From Rhea pennata (taxonomy: Eukaryota > Chordata > Aves > Rheiformes > Rheidae), in contig NC_084702.1 of assembly GCF_028389875.1 (NCBI RefSeq), forward strand, positions 72,761,582-72,825,581: a stretch of DNA of 64,000 bases, read 5' to 3'. Below, one piece after another: positions 51,042 through 61,799 of this stretch. Each line of letters starts with the position of its first letter. Positions within the stretch are counted from its first letter, which is position 1. The position numbers and the translations under genes were made by a program. The notes beneath the pieces are model-generated. The model did no database searches. It had not been told where the DNA came from and saw nothing but the letters and a program-made list of their open reading frames with translations.

Positions 51042-54000
51042 GTAAGGAGGAAGTGTCCCAGATGTGCATGTCTATGCATGTATATGTGTGTATGGGGGGG
51101 GGGTTGCAGCAGCAGGTTGTAAGTTCAGTGATTTCCTGCCATATCCTCAGGATTGCTCACCACCTGGTTATTACCACTTAACTCTCTCCTCTGGTCACAT
51201 GTCAGCTTGGAATTAGGGTAGACAATCTGTTGAAAACTTTCAGTTGGAAAAAGGCAATGCCAGTGGTAGGTGGGGCACTGAGAGAAGGTGAAGTAGGTTG
51301 GGATGAACAGACTGTTTCTGTTCTCTTCTAGGAAAAAACAAACATGAGACTCTGAATGAAACCAAACAGCAGTATCTGGTCAGGTAGAGCAACACAACAC
51401 TTGTGACAAACTCCCTTAAACTTATAGTCAGTGATTTGGTGCTTTTCTCTTCGGGGTGCCAAAGGGGACTGTATGGGCTGAGCAGCTGCCATTGACGCCT
51501 GCCTGAGAGCCTGTGCAGGGTTCAGGGGAGCAGTGGGCAGATCCTCAACTCCTCTGCCACTGATAGACCCTCTGAAATGAAATCAACATTCATTCATCTT
51601 CCTGGTGGTGTTGCCTGGGTAATTAATGCTTGTGAAACTCTCTGGAGCCAAAATCCACCATTAGGGAATGTAATTACCAGGTGTAAAGCATGCCAGGGGT
51701 TTGCCTTCAGTTGTCTTATGCTGGCAAATGAACAGTGTTCATCCCAAATCATAAAAAACCCTCCCCTGTTGCCTGAGAGATTTCTTGCATGTGAAGTGAA
51801 GTGGTTTCGAGCTTTCAGGCTGCCTCAGAGGTGTTTGAGGGAAAGAGCAAGGAAGACAGGGGCCGTTGCTTTGCAGTCAGAATTGATCCCTGGTGCTGGT
51901 GCAGCTCCCTGCCGGTTGGGGTAATGGCCTTGCCATTGCCCCAACATAACCAAATGAGATCTGCTCTCTGAAAAGGTCCAGCAATTGTCTGTGCTAATTT
52001 ATTATGTTTGGACTTAGTCTGTAAGCAATTCTAGACAGAGCAAGGTACTTTAGAAATAGACAGAGGCTGCCATAGAAGAGCTGGGGATTATCCAAATAAT
52101 TCTTACTTGAAGATTTCCATAAGCATGGGAACCTTTAGATATAGCAGTCTGCACAGGTATAGATGCTTTTTATTAAGAATTTGCATGTGCAAAGGATACT
52201 TGCATTTTATTGCATCATCTTGTGTTTAGTCCCTTGAAATCTATTCCTACTGCACAGGTCATTCTACACACACTGGAAATCAGAGTACAGACATATGTGA
52301 CTCCTCAGCAGGTCCTAAGCAGATATTTTTCCATCACCTTTGTTTCTGGTGGCAAAACTTCCTAAATGACATAGAATAACTTTAAGGGAGTCTTGACAGA
52401 GTTGACAGAATGAGGAGGATCCTGAATAATTCTTGTCTTTGCGCCCAGGACTCTGACAGTTCAGGGGAGATTTTGGAGTGGGCATCTCATATTGCCTATT
52501 GCCTCCTCAAGTTCTGTGAGATGATAGAGCAGGAGGAGGGACACTGCACACTAAACAGCTCCATCAAATGTTGTTGGCAGATTACAACCACCATCCAAAA
52601 ATAGCCTCTCTGGCAGACCCCTGCCCATTGCTGTATCCGAGAACATCCCCTCTGATCTCTGGGACTCCTGGTTGTCTGTCATTTAGACAACAGCACCCAG
52701 CGAGGATAGGGGCTCTTGTTTCAATAAGCAGGCAATGTTCATTAAGGAGGGAACCAGGCAGTAGGAGTAAACGGCACTGGGACTGGGTAGGTAGAAAAAA
52801 CAAAGGTTAGTTTGGGATCACGAGAATAGAAAAAATGACCAGAGGTTTGGATCTGTGCTCTAAAATAGCCTTTTCAGCCTGTCCCTTAGCTTTTTCAGGA
52901 TAAAAAAGTTTCAGTTCCACTTTAATAGCAATCTCCTGTCTTCTCCTCTCCCTCTGCACATGCATGCATTCCTGCAAAACTTGTGTCCTTTCTTTACGCG
53001 TTTGATTCTCTTGGACCTCTCTTTGGAAAGGCTCAGAAATAAACAGGGAAAGATTTTTTTTTTTTCTAGGGGACATCCCACATATTGCTTTGGGGTGCTT
53101 TTGCTGAGTCAAAATGGGAAACGGGCCCACACTGCAGGCTGTTACTTTGCGTGGAGCATGCAGTGTGGTTTGCGTGTATGAGAGGTGAGAACAGCGACTC
53201 GGGAACATGGGATTTTGGTGATGTCTGAAGGGGAAGAGGAAGAGCAGACACATGAGATAAAGACTGGATCCAGGCACAGTAGCAAGTAAAAATCTGAGTC
53301 AAAACAGGGTAGCTCGAAGTAGAAATAGAGGTGCTACAGAACATAACTGACTTCTTGCAGGGGCATGTTACCTGGTCCTTGTTCTCGCTGGATAAACACT
53401 GATATAGTTTAAGGTATGGGATACTCTAAACTCCTAAGTGATTTGAGAGGCAGAGACCTCAGAAGAGGCTTTGTCTTTCTGTAGATTTCCATGTAAGAGC
53501 TGTGAAAATAAATGATTTTTCCAGTCTCTGACCACATTAAAAAGAAATGTAAATATTTTATTCCAGCAGGAAAATATATATTTAAGAAATTGCTCTGTCC
53601 TGAAAGTAAATATACTTCACTCTTTTAATGTGGTCAGAGGCATATTAAAATTTCTTTTTATTTTTTTCTTAGTTGTCTTTCGGTCACTAAAAAAATATTG
53701 AATCCTGGCCATTTTCAACTTGTAAAAATATGCATTGAAAGGAAAAGTCAAACCAGAATTTCCTTCATCGTTCTTGGCCAGAACAAGTTACCAAAATTAA
53801 GGCCAAGCTTGGTAAATAACTCTGTCTTGGTCAAACTACATTTTTAGGCAATAAAATAAAAAAGAAATGAAAGAAAGAAAGAAAAGAAAGAAAACAAGAA
53901 TCTGCCCAGCCCTCATTCCATCTGACTTGGGCTAATTTCTCTGGGTGGTGACTCTCTCTGGATTCACATCCCTGATTTCATGCATAGAAGCCCTCACCAA

Positions 54001-57000
54001 AAATGGGAATTATCCCTTTTGAACCTCAGACCTCTCTGTGGGCAGCTTTGGCTTGTGTACCCCGCAGTGAACCTACACCAAAGCATCTGCTTTGGTGTGA
54101 TAGGCACCAGAAAGGAATACCTAGGTACCTGCTCAGTTTTTACAGAAAGGCTTCATTCTTGTTTGCTCTCCTGGCCATGGGTACCTTAGACTCTTCCCAC
54201 TTGTGAGAGCCTTTGGAAATTTGTTACTATTACTGAAAAAGTGCCAAGGAAGTCCAGTTCACCACAGCAGTAATACTACTTTTAACATTCCTTTCTTTCT
54301 TTTTCCATTCACTAGCTCATTGGCTTGTCTTCTGCTGCTCAGGTGACTTTAGGAAGAGGAGAATTTGGGCAGTATCTGAGCATCAATTTAGGATTTGGCA
54401 TTGGTGTCACCTTGGGGATCCATGCAGCTGGAGGAATCTCTGGTGAGTAGGACACCTGAGCACAGAACATCTTTATGTCCTGCAAAGGCCATATGTCAAG
54501 GGCAGGAAGACTGGACTCTGAAGCTGTGGGTGGTGCTATGGCAAGCAGAGGCAGTGGCCTCACTAACAAGAAGTGCAGTTCCACCATGCCCAAACAAGAA
54601 CAGCAGAGCATGTCCAGGGTCAGCCTTGTGATCCAGTGATCACCAGACAAGTCTGAAGAGGTGATGCAGGTTTCAGGTCAAGCCAAGGGGTCGAGATGGC
54701 AAGACAAGGTCAGGATCAACAACGTATAAAGTAGGTACAGCACACATACAGTGTGCTGAGAGCCTGATCTTAAATGCATGTCCTGAGCTAAGCCAGAGGA
54801 TGCATGGGTAGATGCCCCAGCTGAAGCTTTTCACAGCTCTTGCTCATAACTTGTGTTCAGAGTCATCTGACCCAGGTTATACAACTCTACTATAACAGAG
54901 CAGACATTGAACATAACAGCCAAACACATGTGGTAGTGTTGGGGAAAGAGGTTGCAGAGGAGGATTACAGAGAAAGATGGTTCCAGGTTGCTCATTAGAG
55001 GTAATTAGAGCCTGTCAATGCACCCAGGGTCCTGACAAAGTGGTGCAGAAGGTACAGTGGTTAGACTGGGGGACTCCTTGCTCACCTGTAAAGACTCACC
55101 AGAGGCAAGTTGGGGCAAAGACAGTGGTAGAGATTTAACCATGTCGTGTTCTCACACAGTCATCAGAGAAAGATTTCAGCAGTGCCCACATTAGACACTT
55201 GAAATATGCCATCAGAGCATGGCCCAAGGAGATAAGAAGTTTGGAAAACATGCTGCCAGTATGACCCATAGGGAAGTAAATAATTATTGCAAAGGAAAAC
55301 TTGCTGCTGATGTTGCAACAGGGAATGGTATGAAAAATTTTCTCCTTATCATCCACACCCATGTGCACATAGCCACACACAAGCACACCCTGCACTCAGA
55401 TCAGACGGTGTTTCAGACCTGTCGGATGGTGTCTCTCACACGACAGACCATTACCTCTTATCTTGGGCAATTTCTGCATTCGTTTTCCCCAAGTGAAGAC
55501 ATAAGAGCTCTAGTAGGCAGAAAATTAAAGCAAGTCTTTGCTCTCGAGCTGTGGGAGAAGACAGATGCCCAAATCTGCAGACAGCTTTGAAAAGAAAATT
55601 ATTCCATATGAACAGTCAGCTCTTAGTCTCTTCGTCCATTTGGAACTGGTGGATTCACCCTGGGGAAAGCAAGCTGAGTAAAGAGGGTCCCCACAGTCCA
55701 TGATGACATTTGAGATAAGGTCTCAACTCAGCCAACAAATGGTTGGTTCTGGCACCAGTGTTAGGGCTCTCTGGCACCGTGATTTGGCTTCATGTATATC
55801 ACAAGATGCTTCTTGTGATCACTGAAATGTCTGGTTCATGCCCACAAGGAATAAGAATATCGGAAAAAAAGGGGTTTTCCCCCAATTTCAGATGTGATTG
55901 TGGGATTGCAGCAGGCAGTACATGCACTTTCACCTCCCTCTGTCTTGCCCTTTGAGGAAATGATATGTATCTGGATCTTACTCCTTTTTGAGTCTGAAGG
56001 AGGAGAAGGTCATCGAGATTGGAATATTTACTGATGTCCAGAGTTTACACTTACTAGACAGTGGAGATTATGCCTCGAGGATAGAAGTGATTTGTGCTGA
56101 GGGCACAAGAATTATGTAGCAAAAGCCAGAATAGAACCTGGATCCACTTAGTTTTTCTTTAAGAGCACCATGGTGATATCTACCTCCACAGAAAATGTTC
56201 CCTCAAAATAGGGAAAACCATTCTTGTGTTGTATGAGAACTAGGTGCTAAAAAGTTTAATGAAATGCAGTCCAAGATTATGAGCTCTGCAAGGGGAAGAC
56301 CATGTCTGCTCCTGACCAGCAGGTATAACAATGGTCTGGGCAGGAACAGCTGTCCTTCTAATCCCTTCTCAAGGCAGTGATATCCAAGACCTAAGCTGAT
56401 CTGCTGCTGATAGCCCTATACAGAGTTTTGCTTAACAAACATGAGCATATGCAGGCCTCTGATTGATTTCACAGTTTGTTACTCCAGTCTCTAGTGCCTT
56501 GCTCACAGATGCACAAAGAGCCTGCAGCTGCCATCAGCTTGGGGCACTCAGCTCTGCCATGATCAGACCCTCCTTGCCTATCGGATGTTTCAGAGGTTTT
56601 TCCCTTGTTTGGGATGCAATTTGTAACCAATATATGTAATCATTTTAAAGATGGGTGATGGGTATAAGATTTGGGCTCTCTTTAAACTAAATGGAGAGAA
56701 GTCGATGTAGAGGGAGACTTATTCCATACATCAGAGCTGTCTCTAACAAGTGAGATGACCTGTTTTCTGGGAACATCCTGTGGTCTATAGTGAGCTAAGC
56801 AGAGGATACTGCACTCATAGAGGACTAAAGCTAGGTGCTCTACGGCCTGCATCATGTAGGAATATTGCATTCATCCATCCAGCAGTAGCCCAGCTAGAGG
56901 AGATGCCACCACTGTGACTTGCTCAACAAAGTGATGGTCAAATATTTAACAGGTCTCAGGGAAACCACAGAGGGGGATCCACAACCTGCTCAGTAAATTA

Positions 57001-60000
57001 GAGCTAAAAGCTGCTTCAGAGGCAGGCAGGAGTTCTCAATCTGCTTATGTCTGGGCCCACAGCAGCCCATGAGCTGCGAGCTCATACACTCTTACATGCC
57101 TTGGTCAAGGTAGAAGTTCCAGGCTGCAAGTGTAAACGACAATCTGAGATGCAAATCAATGGAGGACCAAGCTGGCTAGATGCATCCCTCTCTCCAGAGA
57201 AAATGGGTCAGCATTGTGCAGGAGGGAGACCCTGCCACCATGGCTAGGGGACCCTTGTGCTTGGTATTCTGGAGCAAAGTCTGGGTCATTAGCTGCGATA
57301 TGAGGGGGCATGCTCCAGAACAGGTCCATCAGAGCAGATACAACTCTCTTGTTGCAATTTTGCAGGAGCTCATCTGAATGCCTCCATTACCCTCACACAC
57401 TGCCTTTTGGGGAACCTCCCCTGGAAAAAGCTCCCAGTTTATCTGCTCGGCCAGTTCCTGGGCTCCTTTCTGGCAGCAGCTACGGTTTTTGGCATCTACT
57501 ATGGTATGGTTGCTTCTTTATCCTGGTGGTGGTGGTGGCTGGGGGGGAGGGGGGAACGATGCAATGCTGTGGACACCATGTCAGTCTTAGCTCACAGTTC
57601 ATCAAAATGTTTCCCTTTACTGTATCCAGCATGTTTGGATGAGGAAGGTGAACTCTTTGTTAATGAGACAGATCACTGTAGCTCCAGGCCAATGAAAGGC
57701 CCAGGGCATTCCCACTACCAAAACCTGCCTTTTGGCAATGTTTTGTTTCAGTCGCTGTGGTTGGGGTTCTCATGGTGACACCTGCATCAGAAAGTGCAAG
57801 GACTCAAGTTAGATGGCCTACCAAGCACCAAGCACAGCTGGAGCTGTGTGAGTGACTCAGCTGGACTGTGGAAAACAGGACAGCAGTCAATCATTTTTGT
57901 GACTTGTGAGCAGAGGACTCGCATGCCATTGGCTACAGCATGTCCAAGTCTCTGAGGGGTAGAGGGAAGGAAGCCTCTCAGTGCAGTATGAGCATTCAGT
58001 CCCTGCCAGGCTCCCAGAGAAGGAATAGTGAGCTGGCAGATTAAGGAAGCAACTGGAGACCAAAGTCTACTGGTGATGAATCAGTGAGACCATGCTCTGG
58101 AAGGGGTGTGTCACTCTGGTCATGTTTCCTTTTGCCTCTTTTCCTGTTGTGTCTGTACTGGCTGCAGAGCGTAGATACCTGTCCATGCCACGTGTGATGA
58201 ACTCTGTGCTAGCTGCTGTGCTAACACCGCTAACTCCCTTTCTCCTAGATGCACTGTATGACTATACCAAGGGGAACTTTACAGTGACGGGACCAACTGC
58301 CACAGCAGGGATCTTCTCCACTTATCCTGCTCCCTATATGTCCTTGATGGGGGGCTTCTTCACAGAGGTCAGTCGGGACAGCCGTGGTGTGCTAGGAGAA
58401 GGTGGATGGCAATAGGTACTATTGCAGGTCTGGTACAGAGGCCTCACAGTGCTACGTGTGCACACGCAAGCACAACCCTTGCTTCAAGGAGCCCACTGTC
58501 CTGACAAGTGTCTGGCTGCATATAGGGTTCAAGGCAGCTTGGTGGCTAAGTTGGGGAGCAAGAGCACAGAAATCATGTGCTCAGGCTGGGTGAGTAGCCT
58601 GGGTCAGAGGAGGACTCTGTCAGGATTATATCCCACAATGTGGCCAGCACAGGTAACAGTGCTGATATGAACTGTGCTCAAGAGAGCATTAATAGGAGGA
58701 AAGTTCCAAGCATGAGACCTCGTCTGCATGGTCCCTTGAGACGATGTGGGAGACTGAGGGATTTGGTTCCTCCAGCTACCTTGATAGGCCCTGCTACTGA
58801 CAATCTGCATGTGCTAAATCTTCCCCCTTTTCTACATGCTCTGGATTAAGTCATTGCAAATAGTATCTCAAGCCAAGGCCTACCTTCTCCTTCCAGCCCC
58901 ATGCTTGTCTCAGGAGAACTGCCAAGCCTGAAGGATAAAACTTCCAGGCTGCTTCTCAGCTCAGAGTACCCTACAAGCACTTCCCCTTGTACTCAGCCCA
59001 GGCAATGGGAAATTTGAAGCCAAGCTGTGGCAGGAATCATCCAGATATTACTCTGTTACTGAAAACTTACTCCTTTGGGGATGCCTTAGAGGACTTGGAG
59101 TTATTCCCGAGTGTGTCCCATAGCAGTGCTACATGAGAAGACACATTCACATTTAATTCAAGCCTGAGGAAATCCATGCTTTTGTTTCTGAGCCGATGAA
59201 GCTGTGCCTGGTTGTGATGGGGAGCATGGTGAGCGCTGGAGAACCTCCAGATGGTCGCCTGATTGCTCAGCCTCCTATGGAGTGTGCAGTGTCCTTGCTG
59301 CAAAAAAATGCAAATGACAAAGTGTTGCCAAGAGCTACAGGTTTCTGCTCTTCCTGTCATCTTTGCAAGCAATTCAATAACATTGGGGTCCTCTCTGACT
59401 TGACCAGAACTTGAATCCCACCTGCTCGTCTGGACTGGGAATTCACTTCCTCTCTGTTGAGCATGATCCTTCTGCCTTTGCCATTCTCTCTACTGATCTG
59501 CTTTTCCTTTCCTGCTCCTGCAGTTTATAGCGACGATGATGCTGTTCTTGGGCATTCTAGTCATCCACGATGAGAAAAATAACGGAGCCCTGAAGGGCAC
59601 ACAGGCCCTGCTCACGGGTATCCTGGTCTTAGGCATTGGCCTAGCAATGGGGATGAACACAGGCTACTCCATAAACCCCTCCCGGGACCTGCCTCCAAGG
59701 GTTTTCACTGCCATTGCCGGCTGGGGAATGGACGTCTTCACGTGAGTTACCTGTTTGGATTTTATACTGCCCTGCTCACAAAAGAGCAGATAAACCCAAC
59801 ATAAAACAGTCATGAAATCTGTGTACAATTGGAATTCAAGTCTGATTGTCAGCAGGTCTTGTGATTAAGCAAAATTTTTTTTTCAACTAAATGACACTAT
59901 GCCTGCAATGTGGACTCTCCCTTTCAGTAAGTGAGGGTTGTACACATGGGAGCCCTGTGTGTGGCATACACATAATCTGGAGTACACCAAATTCTGGAGT

Positions 60001-61643
60001 ACACTAAATCTCCATCATGAGATTCAGCTCCACATTCAGATACCTAAATTTAGATACTTGCAACATAGAAGTCAACTTGTGAGTAGAGATCTAGCTAGTT
60101 ACTGCAGTGAGTAGAGAGCCAGAAAATTATTCAGATGACCTGAAAGGAAGTAGTTACAGCTGGATTGCTAAATGGCTCTCATAAATTTATGTATCTGAAT
60201 CTGGAGATGAAACCCTACCTTCTAGTATCATAGGATGGGGTCTTATGATACAGTTTTTCCCATGGTGAGGGCATTAGTAGAGTCTCTCTCCTGTGCCAGC
60301 TGCCACTTTCACAAAACTTGAAGAAAATATCATTGAGAGCTTGACTTCTCTATAAAGTTGGGTAAAGGAAATGCAGATGTTATTGGAAATGGGGAAGGGG
60401 GGATGGTGTGTCTCTGTCTGGCAATCACATTCACCAGGATTACATAGACTATTTCTTAAGGAGAATAGGAAACCTGCAGATAGTGCAGAGCTAGTTTCCT
60501 AGACAAATAGTGAGAATGACTCTTCCACCAGCAATTAGACTGATGGATGCAGAATTTGTTTAAGCCAACTGTGTCAGGTTAGTTACTTGGCTTTCTCTAA
60601 AGTAGCAGACGAAGATGAAATAATTGAAAACCAAACTGCATTTTGCTAGCACTACAGCTATGTGCTTGTGTGGCTATGGAGTGATGCTGTGAGTAGTAGA
60701 GCAAAATGAAAGATGAATGTTAATCTGTGTAAGGCATCCTGCAAAGTGTAATTCCTGGTAGGAGGATGAGTCCTGTGGTTAAACCACCATTCTGGGAAGC
60801 AGCTCTGGATTAACTTCCCTACTCTCCATGATACTTTGCACACATTGCTTACGCTTTCTATGTCTGTCAGTAGTGGAAGCTATCTACCTCCTACATACAA
60901 AGATGTGGAAAGCCCATAGATTTAATATGCTTTGATATGAAGCCCAAGAAAAACCATAAAAATCCTTTATTTGACTGAGCAGATTTTGTTTTAAGCCCTA
61001 CAGTCCCTGACCCTAAGGTAGCCAGCTCTTTGGCAGCAAAAACTATGGCCCTTGTGAAACTCTCATTAGAACAGTTATTTCCTGCAAGGAAAAATGACTT
61101 TGTTTTAGCATAGAACTGTACCCCACATTAATAAAGAGCACAAGGGAAAGATTTGAACAGGGGGGGTTGGACTAGATGATCTCCAGAGGTCCCTTCCAAC
61201 CTTACTGATTCTATGATTCTACGATTTAGTTGTCCTTCATTTCAAATATGGTAGAGTACCCAGGAGATTTGCCATGGGCCTGTGGATTTGGCATAAGATG
61301 AATGGGAAACCATGATCTCTGGGAGCTGCTGCTGGAAGTGTCAGTATGTATGTGGGAAGGCAATTTGCTTACATAGCTCACTTTTGCCCCAGCAGTTTTA
61401 GCTCACCTCACTTCATGCTGTGCAGCAGTAGGGCAGTGATTTCAGTCTGGCTCACCAGAAGCCTGTTCTGTGTTTCCTTTTAGAGCTGGACATGGCTGGT
61501 GGTGGATCCCACTTGTAGCTCCAACACTGGGAAGTCTTTTTGGTGTTTTAATCTACAAACTCTTTATTGATTTTCACAATCAGCCTGTCCTGGAAAGTGA
61601 AAACGAGAAAAGACAGCCAGATGTGGAGACTTCTAGGATGTGA
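50952..61643 (+). CDS. AQP7: AQP7-like aquaglyceroporin, six coding exons
   Basis: Coding exons 50952-51041, 54316-54442, 57366-57503, 58249-58367, 59524-59741 and 61484-61643 join to 852 nt (283 residues plus TGA) with GT-AG introns and matching phases. The product is a six-helix MIP-family channel for glycerol and water in the plasma membrane. Pore box 1 is N77-A78-S79 and box 2 is N209-P210-S211, followed by Arg212-Asp213. Non-canonical NAA-like and NPS boxes are the AQP7 hallmark (AQP3 and AQP10 have NPA/NPA). The ar/R filter by alignment to AQP3 is Phe57, Gly197, Tyr206, Arg212, the glycerol type. Other AQP7-like stretches are the KIQ N-terminus, LGQFLGSFLAAAT (100-112) and MNTGYSINPSRDLPPR (202-217). 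Extracellular loop C has a sequon at Asn128 and resembles AQP10 there. The cytoplasmic tail is shorter than in human AQP7. An AQP10-like paralogue is the main alternative. Confidence 0.88.
53526..53639. repeat. Inverted repeat: two perfect 17-base arms around an AT-rich core
   Basis: The left arm CTCTGACCACATTAAAA (53,526-53,542) is the exact reverse complement of the right arm (53,623-53,639), with about 80 AT-rich bases between. Just outside the right arm 'aaatttcttttta' also pairs with the 'aaaaagaaat' next to the left arm. It lies in aquaporin intron 1. It may be a small non-autonomous DNA transposon (MITE) or a hairpin; no target-site duplication is clear. Confidence 0.7.
53860..53896. 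repeat. (GAAA)n microsatellite
   Basis: Purine-rich GAAA units with slips, in aquaporin intron 1. Confidence 0.85.
54316..54442 (+). CDS. AQP7: Aquaporin exon 2: helices 1-2 and start of loop B
   Basis: Acceptor ctag, donor gtgagt. Encodes residues 31-73. The N-L-G-F-G segment at 54-58 is the conserved helix 2 region, and Phe57 aligns with the first selectivity-filter residue (Phe63 of AQP3). It ends one base into the Gly codon just before the first pore box. Confidence 0.85.
57366..57503 (+). CDS. AQP7: Aquaporin exon 3: first pore box (N-A-S) and helix 3
   Basis: Acceptor tgcag, donor gtatgg. Encodes residues 73-119. It opens with A-H-L-N-A-S, where Asn77 is kept but Pro-Ala of the usual NPA box is Ala-Ser. 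P-W-K-K-L-P (91-96) and the glycine/alanine-rich helix 3 follow. A G-rich tract lies about 20 bases into the following intron. Confidence 0.87.
57525..57554 (+). other. G-rich tract, possible G-quadruplex, just after the aquaporin exon 3 donor
   Basis: Five GGT-type triplets followed by runs of seven and six G, starting about 20 bases inside intron 3. Placed this close to a donor, a quadruplex in the transcript could affect splicing; that is inference from position only. Confidence 0.5.
58249..58367 (+). CDS. AQP7: Aquaporin exon 4: extracellular loop C
   Basis: Acceptor cctag, donor gtcagt. Encodes residues 119-158: the T-V-T-G-P and A-G-I-F-S-T-Y-P segments typical of aquaglyceroporin loop C, with a sequon N-F-T at 128. 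The Y-P-A-P-Y stretch is closer to AQP10 than to AQP7. The exon ends in phase 0. Confidence 0.85.
59524..59741 (+). CDS. AQP7: Aquaporin exon 5: helices 4-5 and second pore box (N-P-S)
   Basis: Acceptor ctgcag, donor gtgagt. Encodes residues 159-231, including H-D-E-K-N-N (173-178), helix 5 and the second pore box Asn209-Pro210-Ser211 with Arg212-Asp213. Gly197 and Tyr206 are the other two filter residues. The Asp after the Arg separates glycerol channels from water-only aquaporins. Confidence 0.88.
61158..61226 (+). repeat. Short CR1 LINE 3' tail in the last aquaporin intron
   Basis: Contains 'ggttggactagatgatctcc', 'agaggtcccttccaacctta' and a terminal 'ctgattctatgattctacga'. It is a severely 5'-truncated CR1, about 260 bases before aquaporin exon 6. 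Confidence 0.85.
61484..61643 (+). CDS. AQP7: Aquaporin exon 6: helix 6 and cytoplasmic tail
   Basis: Acceptor tttag. Encodes residues 231-283 and the stop TGA. G-W-W-W-I-P at 235-240 and P-T-L-G at 244-247 mark helix 6. The tail after about residue 262 is roughly 20 residues, charged, and much shorter than the tail of mammalian AQP7. Confidence 0.86.
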
Positions 61644-61781
61644 CAGCCACGTATCCAAAAGAAAGGGCCTGAAAGGAAAGCTTAGTTGGACCACATGCAC
61701 TGACAGTCAAAAGGTAACTGAATGGATACTGGCATGTGTAATGACACTACCTGCACATGGAAAAATGACAGACAAGTTTTT

Positions 61782-61787
61782 AATAAA
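61782..61787 (+). terminator. AQP7: Polyadenylation signal AATAAA of the aquaporin gene
   Basis: Canonical AATAAA about 140 bases after the aquaporin stop codon, the first on this strand. Another AATAAA near 63,537 could serve a longer transcript. Confidence 0.55.
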
Positions 61788-61799
61788 ACAATTCTGCTG

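Noticed and set aside
52807-53277. 156-codon minus-strand open frame
   Set aside because: Lies in aquaporin intron 1 and antisense to it; no recognisable motif.
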